A stretch of 40,330 bases of DNA from Vicingaceae bacterium (GTDB lineage: Bacteria; Bacteroidota; Bacteroidia; Flavobacteriales_E; Vicingaceae), in the NCBI GenBank assembly GCA_029210015.1, contig JARGOE010000016.1:1-40330 (forward strand), written 5' to 3'. The notes below the pieces were generated by a model. That model was given only the letters and a program-made list of their open reading frames with translations. It made no database searches and was not told the origin of the DNA. A program made the position numbers and the translations under genes. This document shows positions 36,658-40,330 of the stretch, one piece after another. Position 1 is the stretch's first letter, and each line of letters begins with the position of its first letter.

Positions 36658-37207
36658 AAGAAAAATAGTAATCGCTGTAACAGGTGCATCTGGCTCTATC
36701 TACGCTAAGTTATTGTTAGATTTTTTATCATCTCAACAAAACATTGAGGTTGGTGTAGTAATGAGCGATAATGCAAAAATTGTGTGGGAGCATGAACTAG
36801 GAAACCAAGAATACAACAACTACCCATTTACTTTTTATAGTAAAACTAATTTCAATGCTCCTTTTGCATCTGGGTCGGCAAAATATGATACAATGGTAAT
36901 TATTCCATGTTCTATGGGAACACTTGGCCGAATTGCTAATGGAATTTCTAATGACCTATTAACAAGAGCTTCTGATGTCGTTTTAAAAGAAAGAAGAAAG
37001 CTCGTATTAGTAGCTAGAGAAACTCCTTACAATTTAATTCATATAAATAATATGAGAAAAGTTACAGAAGCTGGTGGAATAATTTGTCCCGCTACACCTT
37101 CTTATTATAGTCAACCAAAAACTATTGAAGATGTTGCCAAAACTGTTGTAGATAGAGTTATTGATTTAATCGGCTTAGACAATAAGTCTTATCGATGGGG
37201 GAATTAG
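36647..37207 (+). CDS. ubiX: Flavin prenyltransferase UbiX
   Basis: This enzyme attaches a dimethylallyl group to FMN to make prenylated FMN, the cofactor of UbiD-type decarboxylases. The 186 residues contain [59 protein letters not shown] and [11 protein letters not shown], the FMN and prenyl-phosphate sites. No ATG or GTG exists before the conserved N-terminus, so TTG at 36647, inside the upstream barrel gene, is the most plausible start. A ubiD gene is not present in this window. The stop interlocks with that of queG at 37204-37207. Confidence 0.93.
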   Translation: MENKRKIVIAVTGASGSIYAKLLLDFLSSQQNIEVGVVMSDNAKIVWEHELGNQEYNNYPFTFYSKTNFNAPFASGSAKYDTMVIIPCSMGTLGRIANGISNDLLTRASDVVLKERRKLVLVARETPYNLIHINNMRKVTEAGGIICPATPSYYSQPKTIEDVAKTVVDRVIDLIGLDNKSYRWGN

Positions 37208-38133
37208 TCTTTACTTAAAAAGCCAATATTTCGTTTTACTCCTTTAAACTTTGTGCGCTTAACTGGTGATTTCTTAAATATTTCTTGATAAATCTCCTCT
37301 GTAATTTCTTTCCATTCATTTTTAGAATATTTCAACAACTTCTCATTAGGATTAAATAAAGGTTCGTTATGTGGTTTTGAAAAACGATTCCATGGGCAAA
37401 CATCTTGGCAGATATCACAGCCAAACATCCAATCATTAAATTGTCCTTTTACCTCATTTGGTATAATCTCATCTTTCAATTCAATAGTAAAATAAGAAAT
37501 ACATTTGCTTCCATCTACCACATTGTTAGGTAAAATAGCATTTGTAGGACAAGCCTCAACACAAGTAGTACAAGAGCCACAATAATCTTTTATTTCATTA
37601 TCATAATTAAGTTCTAAGTCTAAAATTATCTCAGCCAAAAAAAAGAAAGATCCATTTTTAGGATTAATCAACATACTATTTTTTCCAATCCAACCCAACC
37701 CACTTTTTTTTGCCCAAGCCCTATCTAATACTGGTGCAGAATCAACAAAAATTTCGGCATTTACTTCCCCTATATTTTCATGAATAAAAAGTGCAAATTC
37801 TTTCAACTTCTTTTTTATAATCTGATGATAATCTTGACCATAAGCATATTTAGAGATTTTAAAGCTATCATATCTTTGCTCCTTTTGGGGAAAGTAATTA
37901 TACATTAATGAAATAACCGATTTTGAACCCTCAACCAATTTTGTTGGATCTAAACGTTTATCAAAATGATTTTCCATGTATTGCATTTTACCATGCATAT
38001 TTTGGTTTAACCATTTTTCTAATCGAGGTGCTTCTTCCTCTAAATATTCAGCTTTTGAAATGCCACAAAATGAAAAGCCTAAACGGAGGGCTTCAGATTT
38101 GATTTGTTGGGAAAACTGTTCTCTTAAGGACAT
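37204..38133 (-). CDS. queG: Epoxyqueuosine reductase
   Basis: This cobalamin-dependent iron-sulfur enzyme performs the last step of queuosine synthesis on tRNA wobble position 34. The 309 residues include the catalytic Asp137 in [20 protein letters not shown] and two 4Fe-4S binding segments: [16 protein letters not shown] (Cys185, 188, 191, 195) and [12 protein letters not shown] (Cys239, 242, 246), with a further Cys211. Length is shorter than E. coli QueG (379) because the C-terminal HEAT-like repeats are absent, as in other Bacteroidota. It follows ruvB by three bases and is surely co-transcribed. Confidence 0.95.
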   Translation of the reverse strand: MSLREQFSQQIKSEALRLGFSFCGISKAEYLEEEAPRLEKWLNQNMHGKMQYMENHFDKRLDPTKLVEGSKSVISLMYNYFPQKEQRYDSFKISKYAYGQDYHQIIKKKLKEFALFIHENIGEVNAEIFVDSAPVLDRAWAKKSGLGWIGKNSMLINPKNGSFFFLAEIILDLELNYDNEIKDYCGSCTTCVEACPTNAILPNNVVDGSKCISYFTIELKDEIIPNEVKGQFNDWMFGCDICQDVCPWNRFSKPHNEPLFNPNEKLLKYSKNEWKEITEEIYQEIFKKSPVKRTKFKGVKRNIGFLSKD

Positions 38134-38136
38134 ATC

Positions 38137-39159
38137 CTAAAACAAGTTACCTTGATTAGGGCTTTTAACTTTACCTAAATGTAAATAAGCTTTTTCGGTA
38201 GCCTCTCGTCCTCTTGGAGTCCGCATTAAAAATCCTTCTTTAATTAAAAAAGGTTCATACACTTCTTCTATAGTTCCTGCTTGCTCACTTACAGCAGTAG
38301 CTATAGTTGTTAAACCAACTGGACCACCTTTAAATTTATCTATAATAGCCAATAATATACGATTATCCATATCATCCAATCCGTGTTTATCTACATTCAA
38401 TGCATCTAAGCCATAAATAGCTATTTCAGTATTAATCCGTCCATCACCTTTTACTTGTGCGAAATCTCGCACTCTACGCAACAAAGAATTAGTAATACGA
38501 GGAGTTCCTCTACTTCTTCTACTAATTTCTGCAGCAGCATTATCATCTATACCTACATTTATAATATTAGCCGAACGCTTTATAATTGATGCTAATAATT
38601 CAGCATCATAATATTCTAATCGAGAAGTAATTCCAAATCTTGCTCTTAAAGGAGATGTTAACAAACCTGTTCGAGTTGTTGCTCCAATTAAAGTAAATGG
38701 GTTTAATTCTATTTGTACACTACGAGCATTTGGTCCAGTGTCAATCATTATATCTATTTTGTAGTCTTCCATTGCAGAATACAAATACTCTTCTACAACT
38801 GGAGATAATCGATGTATTTCATCAATAAACAAAACATCCCCCTCTTCTAGGTTTGTTAACAAGCCTGCTAAATCTCCTGGTTTTTCTAAAACTGGGCCTG
38901 AAGTTACTTTAAAACCAACATTTAATTCATTTGCGATAATGTTGGCTAACGTTGTTTTTCCCAAGCCTGGAGGGCCATGTAACAAAACATGATCTAAAGC
39001 TTCACTTCTTTGCTCAGCAGCTTTAACAAAAATCTTCAGATTTTCTACTACTTTAGCTTGACCTGTAAAATCATCAAAAGAAAGTGGACGCAACACTTTT
39101 TCAATCTCCTTTTCAGTAGGATTTAAGTTATCACTATTTGCATCCAAATGTTCGTTCAT
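38137..39159 (-). CDS. ruvB: Holliday junction branch migration ATPase RuvB
   Basis: This AAA+ motor works with RuvA on Holliday junctions. The 340 residues have the N-terminal [12 protein letters not shown], Walker [11 protein letters not shown] (61-70), Walker [11 protein letters not shown], sensor 1 GATTRTG and the arginine finger in LRARFGI. The winged-helix C-terminus includes [12 protein letters not shown] and [17 protein letters not shown]. The minus-strand sequence TATCTTTG ends four bases before the ATG and may be a promoter box. queG follows directly. The match to the family is full length. Confidence 0.97.
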   Translation of the reverse strand: MNEHLDANSDNLNPTEKEIEKVLRPLSFDDFTGQAKVVENLKIFVKAAEQRSEALDHVLLHGPPGLGKTTLANIIANELNVGFKVTSGPVLEKPGDLAGLLTNLEEGDVLFIDEIHRLSPVVEEYLYSAMEDYKIDIMIDTGPNARSVQIELNPFTLIGATTRTGLLTSPLRARFGITSRLEYYDAELLASIIKRSANIINVGIDDNAAAEISRRSRGTPRITNSLLRRVRDFAQVKGDGRINTEIAIYGLDALNVDKHGLDDMDNRILLAIIDKFKGGPVGLTTIATAVSEQAGTIEEVYEPFLIKEGFLMRTPRGREATEKAYLHLGKVKSPNQGNLF

Positions 39160-39173
39160 ATACCAAAGATAAG

Positions 39174-39214
39174 TTTTTTGCCTTATCCTTCGACAAGCTC
39201 AGGATAACAAAAAA
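39174..39214. repeat. REP-like palindromic element
   Basis: TTATCCT (39183-39189) pairs with AGGATAA (39201-39207) around TCGACAAGCTC. Outer TTTTTTG (39174-39180) pairs with CAAAAAA (39208-39214), with two unpaired Cs (39181-39182). The core CCTTCGACAAGCTCAGGA resembles a short palindrome I recall as dispersed in many bacterial genomes. It lies between the barrel gene and ruvB. The long T or A run is on the inner side, so a standard terminator is not supported. Its copy number cannot be counted from one window. Confidence 0.65.
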
Positions 39215-39223
39215 TAAATTTAT

Positions 39224-39886
39224 TTAATCATCAATTTGCCATTCTTTACCAGTTATCGTTCTCACTATTTCTCCTAAATAAACTTTTAATTTAACCACAT
39301 ATTCTGGAGATGAAAACTTATCATTTACACCAGGACTTTTATAATAGATCAATCGATAACCTACACCAGTTCCTATTCCAAACCATCTTACAATTTTATA
39401 ATCTATTAGCATTGCAGGCTCATAAGAAAGAACAGAAGACTTAGCCAATTTAATAAGCTGATTGTTTTTATCTAAATATTCATAACTAGCATTACCAAAA
39501 CCAAACTGCGTAGCTAAACTAAATGCCCACCTTTTGGAATTATAAAAAGTATATTCTACATATGGTGAAAAATAAAAATAATCCAATGCAATATCTACCA
39601 AGCTATCTTCCACCAAAATTTTATTATCGGTGTTCGTCAACATTTGATTTATACCAATACCAACTTTAAATTTTCTATCAAAACTTAAACCTACTTTCAG
39701 TCCAATAGTTCTAACATCATTATCTCTAATAAATGAAAATCGATTGTCAAATTTCACATCTAATTTAGGTTTGGTATGAAAACTATTTCTAAATTCCTCT
39801 TCAAAAGATGGCCTTTCTGAAACTTGAGAAAATACTGTGGGACACAGCAATAGTATAAATAATAGAATTTTAAAATTTAATGCCAT
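39224..39886 (-). CDS. Putative outer-membrane beta-barrel protein of unknown function
   Basis: A 220-residue protein with a clear signal peptide (about 1-20, CPTVFSQ). An alternating aromatic/polar strand pattern follows: FDNRFSFIRDNDVRTIGLKV, FSPYVEYTFY, FSLATQFGFG, WFGIGTGVGYRLIYY and YVVKLKVYLG. That suggests a small barrel of eight to ten strands, but the conserved family is not recognised. I chose ATG 39886 because it gives a normal signal peptide; an ATG at 39910 would add eight residues and overlap the stop of the upstream CxxC gene by eight bases, so coupling is possible. It probably shares a transcript with that gene. Confidence 0.72.
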   Translation of the reverse strand: MALNFKILLFILLLCPTVFSQVSERPSFEEEFRNSFHTKPKLDVKFDNRFSFIRDNDVRTIGLKVGLSFDRKFKVGIGINQMLTNTDNKILVEDSLVDIALDYFYFSPYVEYTFYNSKRWAFSLATQFGFGNASYEYLDKNNQLIKLAKSSVLSYEPAMLIDYKIVRWFGIGTGVGYRLIYYKSPGVNDKFSSPEYVVKLKVYLGEIVRTITGKEWQIDD

Positions 39887-39902
39887 CTTGGCTGAAAACA
39901 CA

Positions 39903-40145
39903 TTAAACATTGTTGCTTAATCTGTTTTTTTTATAATGACGATAGATTAAATATCCAACAGTACCAATAAGCAAATAAGGGATAAACATTAAATAAATAA
40001 TTCCACTATTAATGTTTTCACCAGCAGTTCCACCACTTTGCATATCCGATTCAACAACAGCTTTACACATAGCACACTGAGAAAAACTAAATACTTGCAT
40101 TAAAACAAAAATGCCTAATAGACTTATTTTTCGAAATGAAATCAT
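39903..40145 (-). CDS. Small CxxC membrane protein
   Basis: An 80-residue protein. A hydrophobic signal segment (about 6-22) is followed at once by CAMCKAVVES, a CxxC motif at the extracytoplasmic start of the mature chain. A Gly/Asn loop follows (SGGTAGENINSG), then one transmembrane helix (about 47-68) and a basic tail RHYKKNRLSNNV. I recall similar small proteins in many Bacteroidota, but none with an assigned role. The CxxC suggests metal or heme binding or thiol chemistry, without further proof. TAAATTTG lies four bases before its ATG. Confidence 0.78.
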   Translation of the reverse strand: MISFRKISLLGIFVLMQVFSFSQCAMCKAVVESDMQSGGTAGENINSGIIYLMFIPYLLIGTVGYLIYRHYKKNRLSNNV

Positions 40146-40183
40146 ACCCCAAATTTACGAATGATTTTAGTATTGTAGCAACT

Positions 40184-40330
40184 CTATTTTCGTTGTTCTA
40201 TTTGATCCTTTTTAGGTTCCCCTTTCATAGGTGCAAATTCTTCAGTTAACAACATATCAATAGCATCCCCTAATTCTTCTTTAACCGTTTTATGTATAGT
40301 CCCGTCAAATAACCCTCTAATTCTACCTTG
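40184..40330 (-). CDS. C-terminal part of an unidentified protein (partial)
   Basis: An open frame enters from the right edge and stops at TAG 40184. The 48 residues start with QGRIRGLFDGTIHKTVKEEL, continue with a helical LGDAIDMLLTEEFAP segment and end in a charged tail (KKDQIEQRK). I do not recognise the family. It is transcribed towards the CxxC gene, 38 bases away. Confidence 0.6.
   Translation of the reverse strand, partial: QGRIRGLFDGTIHKTVKEELGDAIDMLLTEEFAPMKGEPKKDQIEQRK

Noticed and set aside
1-40330. CRISPR arrays, tRNA or rRNA genes, insertion sequences, prophage or defence islands
   Set aside because: No regularly spaced repeats, transposase, integrase, nuclease or toxin-antitoxin motifs were seen; the fibre-like S74 protein at 7733 has no phage genes around it.

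Overview
The window is a stretch of AT-rich chromosome from a member of the Bacteroidota, most likely a Flavobacteriales. The signs are the type IX secretion (T9SS) outer-membrane translocon SprA, several secreted proteins with T9SS C-terminal sorting domains, Omp28-type proteins, a DUF6029 barrel, a DUF4296 lipoprotein, the very short hydrophobic signal peptides, and promoter-like TAnnTTTG boxes instead of E. coli-type promoters. I cannot name the genus. I see no rRNA, tRNA, CRISPR array, IS element, prophage or known defence system. Gene density is very high, and no gap exceeds about 210 bases.

Left part (1-9.3 kb): the tail of an unknown gene and a membrane-anchored serine hydrolase on the plus strand converge on the shikimate genes aroB-aroA (minus). 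A proline dehydrogenase and apolipoprotein N-acyltransferase (lnt) pair follows on the plus strand. Next, on the minus strand, come a T9SS cargo protein and a fibre-like protein with a C-terminal S74 chaperone domain.

Middle (9.3-28.6 kb, all minus strand): a DUF4296 lipoprotein, an unrecognised lipoprotein, a giant alpha-2-macroglobulin-like lipoprotein, and then a housekeeping/envelope block transcribed maeB-ruvA-sprA-gcvH-vanZ-tonB. SprA is the main secretion pore, so the cargo proteins elsewhere in the window probably leave the cell through it.

Right part (28.7-40.3 kb): a sirtuin deacylase converges on a small T9SS protein. It is followed by a plus-strand group that I consider the most interesting locus: a secreted multi-domain Omp28/T9SS protein, a periplasmic TlpA-like thioredoxin, a DUF6029 outer-membrane barrel and an Omp28 lipoprotein. 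Three of the four carry CxxC motifs. After these come a small porin-like barrel overlapping ubiX (flavin prenyltransferase), then minus-strand queG and ruvB, a barrel protein, a small CxxC membrane protein and a partial gene.

Compaction is striking. Three of four convergent gene pairs share a 4-bp overlap in which both stop codons interlock, the fourth has a 1-bp gap, and one strong intrinsic terminator lies inside the coding sequence of the opposing gene. No unmistakable new biological system is visible; the extracytoplasmic CxxC cluster at 30.4-36.0 kb is the best candidate for an under-described one.
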